The notes: a model not told the origin generated them from the sequence alone. A stretch of 64,000 bases of DNA from Rickettsia canadensis str. McKiel (GCF_000014345.1 NC_009879.1:511501-575500); one strand, 5' to 3'. Positions 1-9,889 are shown, counted from the first letter of the stretch. Numbers and translations: made by a program.

Positions 1-1
1 T

Positions 2-634
2 AATATTGACCTTGCCAGTATCTCAGGACATAAAATTTACGGTCCAAAAGGAGTAGGTGCATTATATGTAAGGAAAAAGCCTCGTATACGTGTTACACCC
101 CTTATAAATGGTGGTGGTCAAGAACGTGGTATGCGTTCAGGTACGCTGCCGACTCCTTTAATCGTAGGGCTTGGCATGGCTGCTGAAATAGCGTATAATG
201 AGATGGAAAAAGATAATAAGCATGTAAGTTACTTATTTGACAGATTTTTAAACAATATAAAACAAAAAATTTCGGAAGTTTATTTAAACGGTGATAAAGA
301 TCAAAGATATAAAGGTAATTTAAATTTAAGCTTTGCTGGAGTAGAGGGGGAGTCAATTATTCTTGCCATTAAAGATTTAGCAGTTTCGTCCGGTTCTGCT
401 TGTACTTCTGCGTCACTTGAACCGTCATATGTTTTACGTTCAATGGGAATCGGTGAAGAACTTGCCCATACTTCAATTAGGTTCGGCATAGGTAAATTTA
501 CTACCGAACAGGAAATTGATTATGCAGTAGATTTAATATGTTCAAAAATCGATAAACTAAGAGAATTAAGCCCTCTTTGGGAAATGATGCAACAGGGTAT
601 TGATTTAAAGAAAATAAAATGGGCATCTCATTAA
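2..634 (+). CDS. iscS: Cysteine desulfurase IscS, 3' part (5' end outside window)
   Basis: PLP enzyme that takes sulfur from cysteine and passes it to IscU for Fe-S cluster assembly in the cytosol. The frame is open from the first bases, so the gene starts upstream; only about the last 210 residues are here. The PLP-lysine segment [15 protein letters not shown] is near the start of the visible part, and the mobile-loop cysteine lies in [16 protein letters not shown], with the C-terminal [16 protein letters not shown] typical of group I desulfurases. It is followed by iscU after 88 bases holding a fragment of a palindromic repeat, and then iscA, so it belongs to an isc cluster. Confidence 0.95.
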
Positions 635-722
635 AGTCCTTAATGTTCATTCCTGCTTCTAGCTAGGAATGACATATACAACGGGGAATGACACATTAAA
701 AATTAAATTTTAGAGAATAACA

Positions 723-1124
723 ATGGCTTATAGCAAAAAAGTGATAGATCATTATGAAAATCCTCGTAATGTCGGGTCGCTTAATAAAGAGAGTCAAAAT
801 GTCGGTACGGGACTTGTTGGAGCTCCTGCTTGCGGTGACGTTATGAAGTTACAAATCGAAGTTGATGATAATGGTATTATTACAGATGCTAAATTTAAAA
901 CATTCGGCTGTGGTTCGGCTATTGCTTCAAGTTCTTTAGTAACGGAATGGGTTAAAGGAAGATCGATAAATGATGCTGAAACTATTAAAAATACTGAAAT
1001 AGCAAAAGAATTATCGCTGCCGCCGGTAAAATTACATTGTTCACTACTTGCAGAAGATGCAATAAAAGCAGCTATAGCTGATTATAAACAGAAAAAGCAA
1101 GCAAAAAATACTCTTAAAACATGA
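723..1124 (+). CDS. iscU: Fe-S cluster scaffold protein IscU
   Basis: Scaffold on which the [2Fe-2S] cluster is built with sulfur from IscS. The 133-residue length is normal. The three conserved cluster ligands are visible: Cys in GAPACGDVM (about residue 37), Cys in FKTFGCGSAIASSS (about 63) and Cys in VKLHCSLLAEDAI (about 106). The LPPVKLHC stretch is the usual chaperone (HscA) recognition motif LPPVK, although no hscA is in this window. The stop overlaps the start of iscA by four bases (ATGA), which indicates translational coupling. Confidence 0.96.
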   Translation: MAYSKKVIDHYENPRNVGSLNKESQNVGTGLVGAPACGDVMKLQIEVDDNGIITDAKFKTFGCGSAIASSSLVTEWVKGRSINDAETIKNTEIAKELSLPPVKLHCSLLAEDAIKAAIADYKQKKQAKNTLKT

Positions 1125-1453
1125 AAAATGTTATTTCATTAACCGATTCTGCTGCAAAGCAAATAAAGTTGCTAATAGCAAAACGAGACAAGCCTACCTT
1201 TGGTATTAGGGTAGGGGTTAAGTCAGGCGGTTGTGCAGGTCAAACTTATTACGTTGAATATGCAGATAGTAAAAATCAATTCGATGAAATAGTTGAAGCA
1301 AAAGGTGTGCGGATACTAATTGATCCAAAAGCGTTAATGTATATTCTAGGTTCTAAAATGGATTATGTAGAGACTAAATTCAAATCTCAATTTACTTTCA
1401 CCAATCCGAATGAGAAAGGTAATTGTGGCTGCGGCAAATCTTTTAGTGTGTGA
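1121..1453 (+). CDS. iscA: Fe-S cluster assembly protein IscA (A-type carrier)
   Basis: A-type Fe-S carrier of 110 residues, acting late in cluster delivery. The three conserved cysteines are visible: one in GVKSGGCAGQTYY (about residue 38) and the pair in the C-terminal GNCGCGKSFSV. The start overlaps the iscU stop. Assignment to IscA rather than ErpA rests on the position in the isc cluster; the family call itself is secure. Confidence 0.94.
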   Translation: MKNVISLTDSAAKQIKLLIAKRDKPTFGIRVGVKSGGCAGQTYYVEYADSKNQFDEIVEAKGVRILIDPKALMYILGSKMDYVETKFKSQFTFTNPNEKGNCGCGKSFSV

Positions 1454-1582
1454 TAATCCCGCTTGATTGATTGTATTATTCTAGTTTTAGTTTAGCAATT
1501 ACAGCACATCCATAATTTTAAAGTTGCATAAAATCGTTTTGATAGCTATATTAAAGCCAATTAAAATTAAAACAAAAAATAT

Positions 1583-2899
1583 ATGTCGCAAAAATTAGGT
1601 TTCTGGGCGGTATTTGCTTTAGTGACTGGAAGTCAAATTGGTACTAGCGTTTTTATATTGCCGTTAAGTTTAGCTCCATTCGGTGTATATAGCATTTGGG
1701 GTTGGGTGCTGTCACTATTTGGTGCTATGAGTATAGCACTTGTATTCTCGTGTTTATGTGCAAAATTCCCTAAAACGGGTGGTCCTCACGTTTATGTATG
1801 GGCAAGTTTTGGGGATAAAATAGCCTTCTTTACCGGTTGGACTTACTGGGTTATATCCTTTGTTAGTACAAGTATCGTTGTTATCTCAGCGATAGGTTAC
1901 CTAACACCTTTTTTTAAATCACAAGCGGTTTTGGATTTAATATTACAGATAATATTATTAAGTGCTATTTTGGTTTTAAATTTAAAAGGTCCTGAAGTAG
2001 CAGGAAAAGTAGAGTTTTATTTAACTCTCTTAAAATTTGTTCCACTGCTTGTAGTAGGTTTAGCTGCATTATCTCATTTTAATATAGATAATATTGCTAT
2101 AGCTGAAGAAGTAGAGAATTTAAGTATTCCAACTATAATGGGTAGAGTTGCACTTCTTACTTTTTGGGGATTTATTGGGGTTGAGTGTGCCACTACTACG
2201 GCAGGGGCGGTAACAGATCCGGCAAAGACCATTCCAAGAGCCATAATGCTCGGCACTCTCTGCGTAGCGGCGTTATATATTATAAATAGTATAGGTATAA
2301 TGGGATTAATTCCCGCTGCTAAACTTATTGGTTCTAAAGCTCCTTATGCTGATGCTGCCACATTATTATTCGGCGGTAAATGGTCAAGCGTTATTGCAGT
2401 TATAGCCTCGATTATATGTATAGGTACACTCAATGCTTGGGTACTAACTAGTGGACAGATTGCTCTTGGTCTCGCTGAAGATGGATTACTACCAAAATTT
2501 TTTGCTAAGAAAAACAGTAATAATGCCCCAACTTACGGAATTATTGTAAGCTGCCTTGGTATTGTGCCGTTATTAGTCTTTACGGCAAATGATAATTTGG
2601 CTGCGCAGATCACACAAATAATAGATTTCTCGGTAATAGCATTTTTATTTGTTTATTTAATTTGTAGTTTAGCTTTTTTAAAAGTAATTCTTAGTTCAAA
2701 AGAAAAATGTTCTTATTATTATGTACTTATAGCTATAATATCTATTATCTTTTGTAGTTGGGTCATCTATACAACGCCTGTTAAAACTATAATTATAGCT
2801 ACCTCCTTTACTATCCTTGGTATTCCTTTATATTACATGTGGTATAGAAGTAGTAAACAGTACGTTGCAAAGTCCTCAGTGTCACCTCCCGTGACTTGA
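1583..2899 (+). CDS. APC-family amino acid permease/antiporter
   Basis: Inner-membrane transporter of the amino acid-polyamine-organocation family, 438 residues with about twelve hydrophobic segments. The N-terminal helix carries the unwound substrate-binding motif GSQIGTSVFILP, typical of basic amino acid/agmatine-type antiporters (AdiC, PotE, CadB group). The exact substrate cannot be read from the sequence; uptake of a host amino acid is a reasonable inference in an obligate intracellular parasite. The last residues, after AKSS, come from a palindromic repeat that begins at 2881 and supplies the stop codon, so the natural C-terminus was probably slightly different. Confidence 0.85.
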   Translation: MSQKLGFWAVFALVTGSQIGTSVFILPLSLAPFGVYSIWGWVLSLFGAMSIALVFSCLCAKFPKTGGPHVYVWASFGDKIAFFTGWTYWVISFVSTSIVVISAIGYLTPFFKSQAVLDLILQIILLSAILVLNLKGPEVAGKVEFYLTLLKFVPLLVVGLAALSHFNIDNIAIAEEVENLSIPTIMGRVALLTFWGFIGVECATTTAGAVTDPAKTIPRAIMLGTLCVAALYIINSIGIMGLIPAAKLIGSKAPYADAATLLFGGKWSSVIAVIASIICIGTLNAWVLTSGQIALGLAEDGLLPKFFAKKNSNNAPTYGIIVSCLGIVPLLVFTANDNLAAQITQIIDFSVIAFLFVYLICSLAFLKVILSSKEKCSYYYVLIAIISIIFCSWVIYTTPVKTIIIATSFTILGIPLYYMWYRSSKQYVAKSSVSPPVT

Positions 2900-2971
2900 A
2901 TCACGGGGGGCGCGTTTTTCTCCCCCCTTAGTTATTTTATGGATACCATGGTCATTAAGCCACGGTATGAC
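2881..2971. repeat. Rickettsia palindromic element (RPE)
   Basis: Starts with gtcacctcccgtgac and ends with cacggtatgac, with an internal hairpin of cccgtgact/aatcacggg. It has the usual gtca...tgac ends of rickettsial palindromic repeats. It provides the stop codon of the permease and lies just before the aminopeptidase gene. Confidence 0.7.
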
Positions 2972-2979
2972 AGGTAAAC

Positions 2980-4857
2980 ATGATAAAAGAGAGAATTACT
3001 CTACTTAGAAGCTTGTTCACAGAATATAATATAGACGGTTATATAATCCCGTCTAATGATAAATATATGAGTGAATATGTACCGGATTATGCTAAAAGAC
3101 TTGAATATATTACAGGTTTTACCGGCTCAAACGGTATGGTTATCATATGTAAGGATGTAGCATTATTTTTTACGGACGGTCGCTATTTAGAGCAAGCAAA
3201 CAAAGAACTTGATTTAGAGCTTTTTAAGATTTTTGATTTAAAAGATATATCCACATTAAATAAAGATAATTCAGAAAGGTTTAGGCAAGACCTACAAAAT
3301 TCGCTTGTATCAAGCTTTCTAAATTATGTTGTAGGTTATGATTCTGAATTATTTACTTATCCTGCTATATCAAATTTAAAGTTCAAGTTTCAGAAAATTA
3401 ACGGTAATTTAGTTGATAAGATTTGGCATAATCAGCTGCTAGAGCCAAATTCTAAGGTATATTTACATGATATTGAATTTGCCGGTAGTAGTCATCTAGA
3501 GAAAATAAAGCAGTGTCGTAAAACTTTGGATTCCCTCTGTCGTGTTAATGACAATAAACAGGGCTGGCATCATACCACTGTATCAGCCTTGGTCATTCTC
3601 GATAGCTCTTCTATATGCTGGTTACTAAATTTGCGGTCTAGTGACGTTGCTTATACACCTTTAATGTTTGCTAAAGTTATACTCACTTCTACAAAATTAT
3701 ATCTATTTATCGCTCCATCAAGAATTGATGCTGACATTATTAATGCACGCCCTGAAATAACAATTTTACCTGAAAAAGAATTTGAAAAGATTTTAAGAGA
3801 TAGTGAGAATATTTTTATTGATGCTAATATAGCTTCTGTGTATATCATGGACTTAATAAGTGATAAAAAAGTACACAAAATTACTGACCCCTGCCTAATA
3901 CAAAAAGCCTGTAAAAATGAGATCGAAATTAAGTATGCAATCGACTTTCATATTAAAGATGCAGTAGCTTTGTGCGAATTTTTTGCTGATTTTTTTCAAT
4001 GTCATCCCTGTGAAAGCGTGGATCCAGGAAAAGATAGTATGGATTACCGCTTGTGCGGGAATGACATAGGGGAAAACTGGAATGATTCAATAACAGAATA
4101 CACCATCGGGTTAAAACTTACAGAGTATCGAGCTAGACAAGAGGGTTATGTTTCGGATAGTTTTCCTACTATTTGCGGGTTTCAGGAAAATAGTGCAATT
4201 ATTCATTATAGAGCTGACCCAAAAACTGCTAAAAAAATTATAGAGCAGGGGATATTACTCATAGATTCCGGTGGTCAATATAGAGGAGCTACCACCGATA
4301 TAACTAGAACGATCGTAATAGGTACACCAACCGATGAGCAGAAAAAGCGTTATACGCAAGTACTTAAAGGACATATTGCTTTAGCAAGAGCAAAATTCCC
4401 TAAAAATATCGTTGTAGGAGCTAATCTTGATATACTAGCTCGGCAATATTTATGGCAAGAAATGCTAGATTATCCGCACAGTACAGGGCATGGGGTAGGG
4501 AGCTTCTTGAGTGTTCATGAAGGACCGCAAAGTATAAATCTTCGTAATAAAACCGTACTTAAAGCAGGTATGATCTTATCTAATGAACCGGGTTTTTATA
4601 TTCCTGGAAAATACGGAATTAGAATTGAAAATTTAATGTATGTAAAAGAAAATAGCGGATGGCTTGAATTTGAGACCTTAAGCTTAGTGCCTTATGCTAG
4701 TAAATTAATTGATGTGAAACTACTTAATATTGATGAAATAAACTATATCAAAGAATATTATAATAAAATTAGAGATAAAATTTATGATTTATTATCTACG
4801 CAAGCGAGGAATTGGCTTAATAATGAAATAAATTTATTTTTACAATCATTATTGTAA
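2980..4857 (+). CDS. pepP: Xaa-Pro aminopeptidase (M24B, aminopeptidase P), with palindromic inserts
   Basis: Cytosolic metallopeptidase releasing N-terminal residues next to proline. At 625 residues it resembles the eukaryotic-like APP1 form: two creatinase-like N-terminal domains (SNDKYMSEYVP, TGSNGMV, FFTDGRYLEQA) and a C-terminal pita-bread domain. Metal ligands are visible: Asp in LLIDSGGQYRGATTDITRT, His in HSTGHGVGSFLSVHEGP, Glu in LSNEPGFY and Glu in IRIENLMYV. Two stretches do not fit the family. Residues about 187-203 separate QCRKTLDSL from ALVILDSSS. Residues about 341-364 are encoded by a palindromic repeat at 4001-4066. Both keep the frame, so the protein is probably made with surface insertions. 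Confidence 0.9.
   Translation: MIKERITLLRSLFTEYNIDGYIIPSNDKYMSEYVPDYAKRLEYITGFTGSNGMVIICKDVALFFTDGRYLEQANKELDLELFKIFDLKDISTLNKDNSERFRQDLQNSLVSSFLNYVVGYDSELFTYPAISNLKFKFQKINGNLVDKIWHNQLLEPNSKVYLHDIEFAGSSHLEKIKQCRKTLDSLCRVNDNKQGWHHTTVSALVILDSSSICWLLNLRSSDVAYTPLMFAKVILTSTKLYLFIAPSRIDADIINARPEITILPEKEFEKILRDSENIFIDANIASVYIMDLISDKKVHKITDPCLIQKACKNEIEIKYAIDFHIKDAVALCEFFADFFQCHPCESVDPGKDSMDYRLCGNDIGENWNDSITEYTIGLKLTEYRARQEGYVSDSFPTICGFQENSAIIHYRADPKTAKKIIEQGILLIDSGGQYRGATTDITRTIVIGTPTDEQKKRYTQVLKGHIALARAKFPKNIVVGANLDILARQYLWQEMLDYPHSTGHGVGSFLSVHEGPQSINLRNKTVLKAGMILSNEPGFYIPGKYGIRIENLMYVKENSGWLEFETLSLVPYASKLIDVKLLNIDEINYIKEYYNKIRDKIYDLLSTQARNWLNNEINLFLQSLL
4001..4066. repeat. Palindromic element inserted in frame in pepP
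   Basis: Begins gtcatccctgtgaaagcg and ends gcttgtgcgggaatgacat, the typical ends of a rickettsial palindromic element. It is translated in frame into a Cys-rich, charged insert between DFFQ and the tail before SITEYTIG, at a position where the peptidase family has no residues. Confidence 0.8.
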
Positions 4858-4948
4858 TTGACGTTTCCACTATTTATTGATATAAAGTCTATACAAAGTT
4901 AATGTCATACTTCTGCTTGATCAAAGTCATGGGATGATGCAGTCAATA

Positions 4949-5023
4949 TGGGACGTCGCCAAGTGGTAAGGCAACGGTTTTTGGTATCGTCATCCGGAGG
5001 TTCGAATCCTCCCGTCCCAGCCA
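4949..5023 (+). tRNA. tRNA-Gln (anticodon TTG)
   Basis: Seventy-five bases including an encoded CCA. The acceptor arms TGGGACG and CGTCCCA pair fully, the T arm has GGTTCGAATCC, and the anticodon loop TTTTGGT gives anticodon TTG. Confidence 0.96.
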
Positions 5024-5140
5024 TTTTTTAATTTCCGATGCTTTAAGTTTAAATCAATTCAATAATTCAATGCAAGAAAGGAAACTCTCTTGCAATAAAA
5101 AGTTCTATAATCCATATTATGGAAAATAATATATATTGAG

Positions 5141-5217
5141 TGGTGCATTCGATTGGATTTGAACCAACGACCTTTGCCTTCGGAGGGCAATGCTCTATCC
5201 AGCTGAGCTACGAATGC
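5141..5217 (-). tRNA. tRNA-Arg (anticodon CCG)
   Basis: Read on the minus strand: acceptor GCATTCG pairs with CGAATGC, followed by A and CCA. The anticodon stem TTGCC/GGCAA closes the loop CTCCGAA, giving anticodon CCG. It is convergent with the tRNA-Gln just upstream. Confidence 0.96.
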
Positions 5218-5243
5218 AAAAAGCTTTCCTTGCAATGACGATT

Positions 5244-6227
5244 TTAATAAGAACGATCTAAAATAAATCTCATAATTGAAAACAAATAATCTTTATAAAT
5301 ATTCTGAACCGGAATTTTATTTAATAACTTATTTGTTTCATTTTCTAAGTTACTCAAATAATTAACTGTTTCATTGTAAATTTCATGCTCAATCATCAAA
5401 TTACGTACTTTAATAAACTCTTCATTAGTACGCTTATCGCATTTAATTACATTTTGAAGCCAAAGCTGCTTATCTTGCTCTAACGTATTATATAAAAAGA
5501 TCAACGGTAATGTCACTTTTCCTTCTAAGAAATCATCACCGATATTTTTGCCTACCTGTTTGTCATCACCTAAATAATCAAGTAAATCATCTATAACCTG
5601 AAATATTGTTCCGAGTAATTTTCCAAAGTCCTGCATATCTTTAGAAACATGGTCTACCTGCTCTGCTATAATTGCCCCGACTTTGCAAGAAGCTCCAAAT
5701 AGTTCGGCAGTTTTAGATTTAACTATTTGCTGATATTCGTCTATAGTTATAATACGTCGCTCATTTAACTTAACTAGCTGCACTACCTCTCCTTCGGAGA
5801 TAATCGCCGAAGCTTTAGCTAAAATATTCATAGCTTTAATAGAGCCGGCAGCAACCATCAACTTGAAAGACTGACTAAATAGGAAGTCCCCAACTAAAAT
5901 ACTTGTTTTACTTCCCCAAATAACGTTAGCCGTAGGTTTGAATCTTCTTAAAGTACTGTCGTCTACCACATCATCATGAAGCAATGTAGCGGTATGAATG
6001 AATTCAACAGCACTTGCAAGCTTTATATGATTATCGCCTTTATAATCAAACATTTTAGCGGTTATTATAGTTAAAAGCGGACGAATTCTTTTACCTCCTG
6101 CTTCCAGTAAATATTTACCGACTATTTCTATTAATCCTTCATCACTTTTTAAACAGCTAATAATCAGATTATTTAACTTAGTTACTTCCTCTTTTAAATC
6201 TTGCTGTATTTTTACTATAATATTCAT
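5244..6227 (-). CDS. ispB: Polyprenyl (octaprenyl-type) diphosphate synthase
   Basis: Trans-prenyltransferase that extends allylic diphosphate with IPP to make the ubiquinone side chain. The 327 residues include GGKRIRPLL, the first aspartate-rich motif in LLHDDVVDDSTLRR (about residue 88), GDFLFSQSF, and the second motif in QVIDDLLDYLGD (about residue 211). With fni at 37.9 kb it is one of two isoprenoid enzymes in the window, and both need IPP or DMAPP from elsewhere. Product chain length is not certain from sequence. Confidence 0.92.
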   Translation of the reverse strand: MNIIVKIQQDLKEEVTKLNNLIISCLKSDEGLIEIVGKYLLEAGGKRIRPLLTIITAKMFDYKGDNHIKLASAVEFIHTATLLHDDVVDDSTLRRFKPTANVIWGSKTSILVGDFLFSQSFKLMVAAGSIKAMNILAKASAIISEGEVVQLVKLNERRIITIDEYQQIVKSKTAELFGASCKVGAIIAEQVDHVSKDMQDFGKLLGTIFQVIDDLLDYLGDDKQVGKNIGDDFLEGKVTLPLIFLYNTLEQDKQLWLQNVIKCDKRTNEEFIKVRNLMIEHEIYNETVNYLSNLENETNKLLNKIPVQNIYKDYLFSIMRFILDRSY

Positions 6228-6247
6228 GGTATCTTTTAATTGCGATT

Positions 6248-6325
6248 GTCATCCCGCCACTTGGTCGTGGGATCCAGTCTTTTTAAAGTTTTTCTGGATA
6301 CCGTGATTAAGCCACAGTATGATAC
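6248..6325. repeat. Rickettsia palindromic element
   Basis: Begins gtcatcccgccacttggtcg and ends with gccacagtatgat; the two ends are imperfect inverted repeats around a short AT-rich centre. It fills the space between ispB and the following gene. Confidence 0.75.
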
Positions 6326-6338
6326 CGAAAAATAATTT

Positions 6339-8000
6339 TTAAAGTTCAAGTTCATCGAGTATACATTGTTCTAATATTTTTTGATTAGCATTAGGAATTA
6401 ATTCCATAATTTTGTCTTTTATATTTTCTCCTGGTTTCACTTTTTTTGCTGCCGCTTGATATAAAGATAAATAATATAAAGGTATAAGTTTATTTATATC
6501 ATCTATAGTACCTATTTTAGCTTTGTTTAAGTCAGATAAATCAAATACATACTCAATGCTAGCATCAATTAAATTAGATGAATTCGGGTGATCGGAAATA
6601 GTTTTTAAAAATGATTTTAAAGTATCGCCGTATACTTTCTTACTCTCTTCCGAAAAGTTTTTAAAATTCCCTACCCCATATATATATGGGCTTATAACAT
6701 CTATTATTTTAGCATAGTTATTAATTATTATTACGCCTTTACTGTAAGAATCTTTAAGAGCATTGATGATAGTTTCATTTGTTATATTAAATCCCGATGC
6801 GTTTGAATATAGACTTAAGCTATTTATCTGTGCTCTAGTTAATTTGTTTAATTCAGTAACTAAATTAATATTTAAATGAAAATTATATTGCCTATCTTCA
6901 AGGATACTAAAATTATATTGTTTATTATTATTCAAAATATAGCTTAGTTCATTATGCAAACCTTGATATATCTTATTATCAGAAATTTTAAACAAATAGT
7001 CCTGCTTATCATAATATTTCTTTATAACCTCTAATAAGCCAATTATAAAACCATGTTTTAGCTTAAATTTCGTATCTAATAAAAGATCAATATTATTATT
7101 GCCGAAATCGTTTAACTTACCTTTATATAATAAATTAATATTGTTTTCAAAACCATTACTATTTATTTTTGCATTGGTAACTTCAATTATTAAATCTTTA
7201 GCAATATCTTTAAAATGCAAACTACTAGTACTAATCAGGAAATTACCGGAAAATTTGAAATTATTATTCCAAGCAAGCCTATATAATAATAAGCCGGCAG
7301 GTATTATTCTATCTTCAAGGTTGCTTTGTATTATTTCGGTTTCATAGTAAATTTCTAATTTTTGTGGTATGTTTTCAAGAAAATCCTGTTTATTTGTATA
7401 ATATTTACTCTTGTCAAATAACATAGTAAATATAGTATGACCTTCTTCATATAATTTTTGATTATCGACTAAGTCAAAAATTTCTGTTTTACCCGAATTA
7501 AATGTAATTTTTTTAATAAAATTTATGATTTCAAATAAATTTTTTTTTGACCACACTATTTTAAATAATTTAAAATTTAACGGTATTTTTGCTGATAATA
7601 TGCAGTTATCATTATAAAATCTTACTCCAAATCCTCTTTGAACCGGCTTAAATCTTCCGAATGCTTCTCCAGAAAAATGTATAAATAAATTCTGCTTAAG
7701 TAAATTATAACCGATATTTATCGGGGAGGTAAATTCAATAGCTCTATTAATACTCTCTTCTTGCCAATTAATTACCGAAATACCCCATTTAAAAGGAAAA
7801 CCATAGGGCTGAACTTTAGAAAATTTAATAAGATATTGCTGATTAGGATTATTATCAGCCTCTTCTATATTAAGATCGGTACCGGCATATTTTTGGTTTA
7901 TAGAGTGTGATACAGAGAGCATAATAGCAAACCACAGTCCACTATATGCGAGTATAATAAAGATAGATATAAATAATATTATTTTAAAAGTTTTTTTCAT
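6339..8000 (-). CDS. Conserved anchored protein, possibly DUF2125-like
   Basis: A 553-residue protein with one N-terminal hydrophobic segment (KTFKIILFISIFIILAYSGL), followed by a long soluble region that would lie in the periplasm. The stretch VQPYGFPFKWGISVINW near residues 64-80 resembles the GFPFrw motif of alphaproteobacterial DUF2125 proteins, which is the only family hint seen. There is no catalytic motif and no known function. The gene has a full open frame and rickettsial base composition, and lies between ispB and the nucleotide translocase, both also on the minus strand. Confidence 0.7.
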   Translation of the reverse strand: MKKTFKIILFISIFIILAYSGLWFAIMLSVSHSINQKYAGTDLNIEEADNNPNQQYLIKFSKVQPYGFPFKWGISVINWQEESINRAIEFTSPINIGYNLLKQNLFIHFSGEAFGRFKPVQRGFGVRFYNDNCILSAKIPLNFKLFKIVWSKKNLFEIINFIKKITFNSGKTEIFDLVDNQKLYEEGHTIFTMLFDKSKYYTNKQDFLENIPQKLEIYYETEIIQSNLEDRIIPAGLLLYRLAWNNNFKFSGNFLISTSSLHFKDIAKDLIIEVTNAKINSNGFENNINLLYKGKLNDFGNNNIDLLLDTKFKLKHGFIIGLLEVIKKYYDKQDYLFKISDNKIYQGLHNELSYILNNNKQYNFSILEDRQYNFHLNINLVTELNKLTRAQINSLSLYSNASGFNITNETIINALKDSYSKGVIIINNYAKIIDVISPYIYGVGNFKNFSEESKKVYGDTLKSFLKTISDHPNSSNLIDASIEYVFDLSDLNKAKIGTIDDINKLIPLYYLSLYQAAAKKVKPGENIKDKIMELIPNANQKILEQCILDELEL

Positions 8001-8031
8001 TTTAAATCGGCATTATTGTGTGATTTTCTAA

Positions 8032-8153
8032 GTCATCATTGCGAGCGACTGAAAGGAGCGTGGCAATCCAGCAAAAAATTAAAAAATGCTAATCTTTCGC
8101 ATTTTTTACTGGATTGCTTTGTCAATTATTTACGTAATTTTCTCGCAATGATG
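8032..8153. repeat. Rickettsia palindromic element with long stem
   Basis: The left end gtcatcattgcgagcgac is matched inverted by the right end tttctcgcaatgatg. Internally, tggcaatccagc and ctggattgctt pair, as do aaaaaatgc and gcattttt. It therefore forms a nested hairpin of about 120 bases between two minus-strand genes. Confidence 0.8.
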
Positions 8154-8159
8154 TTTTTC

Positions 8160-9671
8160 TCATGTACATAATTCTATATATTCCTTATTCAATTTTATAA
8201 CGTTCCAAATCCATAAACTCATCATAACTATAAAAATTACTAATAAATATATTATAATAGAATCAAAGGTAGCATTCGGAATAATAATAAATATCAAAGA
8301 CTGGATAAATGCTCCAAGCGATTTACCGAATTTAGTACCTATTACTTCTACGGCAGCTTTACCCTTAGTTCTAAGCTCTAAAGATAAAGGAATATACGCA
8401 ATTTCTTTTGTTGAATCAAATAATGAATATTTGGATGATTTACTAAGTATATTCTGAATCGCTCCAACAATAATCGCTGCATATAGAAGATTAAAATCAC
8501 CGACACCGAAATATGAGGGTATTTCTTCAATAAATATTATAAAGATAAAAAATATTAAGCCGGTAATAGACAACATAATAGGAGTTAATAATGCAGAAAT
8601 AAGCCAACCGAGTCTTCTAAGAATATTGCTGCCTATTACCATGAAAGTAACGCATGATATTCCCATCCAAATATTAAACCTACCCATAAAATTAACATAG
8701 TCCACGGTATTTGGATATAGTGCTTTTATTTTGGCTTTCCACGGTCCTTCGACTATATTTATTAATAATCCATAACAAATTATTAATAAAGCAATACGAC
8801 CTATATATTTTGATTGAATTACTAATTTGATACTTTCAATTACCGAAAGTTTGGTTTTCGTTTTAGCCGTAACTTTTTTTACATCTAAAACATTTATGGA
8901 ATCTGTTAAAATCAATCTATTTATTATCCTAAATAGAAGAATAGCAATTATTCCTGCAGTAACAATAATTGACATGATCGGCTGAAGCATTATAGCATTT
9001 TGATAAGATGAATTAAAAGAATCCGGTAATAATTCTGAATCAATAATGCCATGACCGCTTGAGAAAAAGACAAGTACACTGCCTGCTATTATAAGACCGA
9101 TATTGCCGACCATACCAAGAACAGGATAGAATCTTTTAGCTTTAGACGTATCAAAAATGTGATTGGCAAACTGCCAAAACATTAAGTTTATTACTACTGC
9201 ACTCCATAATTCTGAGAAAATATACATCAGTGCATAACTCCATTTACTACCTATCTTAATGAACCATTTAAAATTAGGGTATGAAGCAATTAAATTATTT
9301 ATCATTTCATCATTAGGATGGTAAATATCTTGATTTGGATAAATAATATAGGCAAATAATAAGAAAAATAGTAGAAAACTGCCTACTATAACATAGAAAA
9401 TATATTCAAAATTTAATTTATTACTAAGCTTAACGTAAAGTATGGTAAAGATTACACATGAGGGTAATACTAACCATAATTTTAAGAAGCTAATAATTTC
9501 AGCACCCATAGATGGCACTACTAAACTATCTTTGATAGATCTTAAAGCCCCAAAATTAAAAAGAATACATAACATCATTAAAGCCATAGGTATAAATAGC
9601 TTTAATTCGTTCCTTTCTATAGGCCAAATGATCTCTTTAACTTTTTCAAAAAAGATTTTGGGCGATAACAT
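8160..9671 (-). CDS. tlcD: ATP/ADP translocase-family nucleotide transporter (Tlc4-like)
   Basis: Non-mitochondrial nucleotide translocase of 503 residues and about twelve membrane segments, used by Rickettsia to import host nucleotides. Family signatures include WPIERNELKLFIPMALMML, LRSIKDSLVVP, YPNFKWFIKIGSKWSYALMY, NIVEGPWKAKIKALYP, SKSSKYSLFDSTKEIAYIPL and GKAAVEVIGTKFGKSLGAF. Rickettsia have five paralogs. The neighbourhood (isc cluster, ispB) suggests the fourth, which is reported to carry nucleotides other than ATP/ADP. The paralog number is inferred from gene order recalled for R. prowazekii and needs a tree. Confidence 0.9.
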   Translation of the reverse strand: MLSPKIFFEKVKEIIWPIERNELKLFIPMALMMLCILFNFGALRSIKDSLVVPSMGAEIISFLKLWLVLPSCVIFTILYVKLSNKLNFEYIFYVIVGSFLLFFLLFAYIIYPNQDIYHPNDEMINNLIASYPNFKWFIKIGSKWSYALMYIFSELWSAVVINLMFWQFANHIFDTSKAKRFYPVLGMVGNIGLIIAGSVLVFFSSGHGIIDSELLPDSFNSSYQNAIMLQPIMSIIVTAGIIAILLFRIINRLILTDSINVLDVKKVTAKTKTKLSVIESIKLVIQSKYIGRIALLIICYGLLINIVEGPWKAKIKALYPNTVDYVNFMGRFNIWMGISCVTFMVIGSNILRRLGWLISALLTPIMLSITGLIFFIFIIFIEEIPSYFGVGDFNLLYAAIIVGAIQNILSKSSKYSLFDSTKEIAYIPLSLELRTKGKAAVEVIGTKFGKSLGAFIQSLIFIIIPNATFDSIIIYLLVIFIVMMSLWIWNVIKLNKEYIELCT

Positions 9672-9889
9672 TTTTATTATAACATTACATAAAAATTAAA
9701 ATTTTTAAATCTCTTAAGTGCTAAAGTCAATTAAAATAATCAATTTATATTACTTCAAGGCGTTATTCTCTATATCACCAGTAATATTTTGTGATTTGAT
9801 CTAACTTGTCCTGGTTTGTCTCCCATACTTTTATAATATTTTATGAAATCATCATTTTTTATTTCTAATATTTCTTTTACTTGCCCTTA

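Noticed and set aside
7099..7347. Plus-strand open frame inside the large anchored protein gene
   Set aside because: Lies wholly within a convincing 553-codon minus-strand gene, with no ribosome binding site or family match; an antisense shadow.
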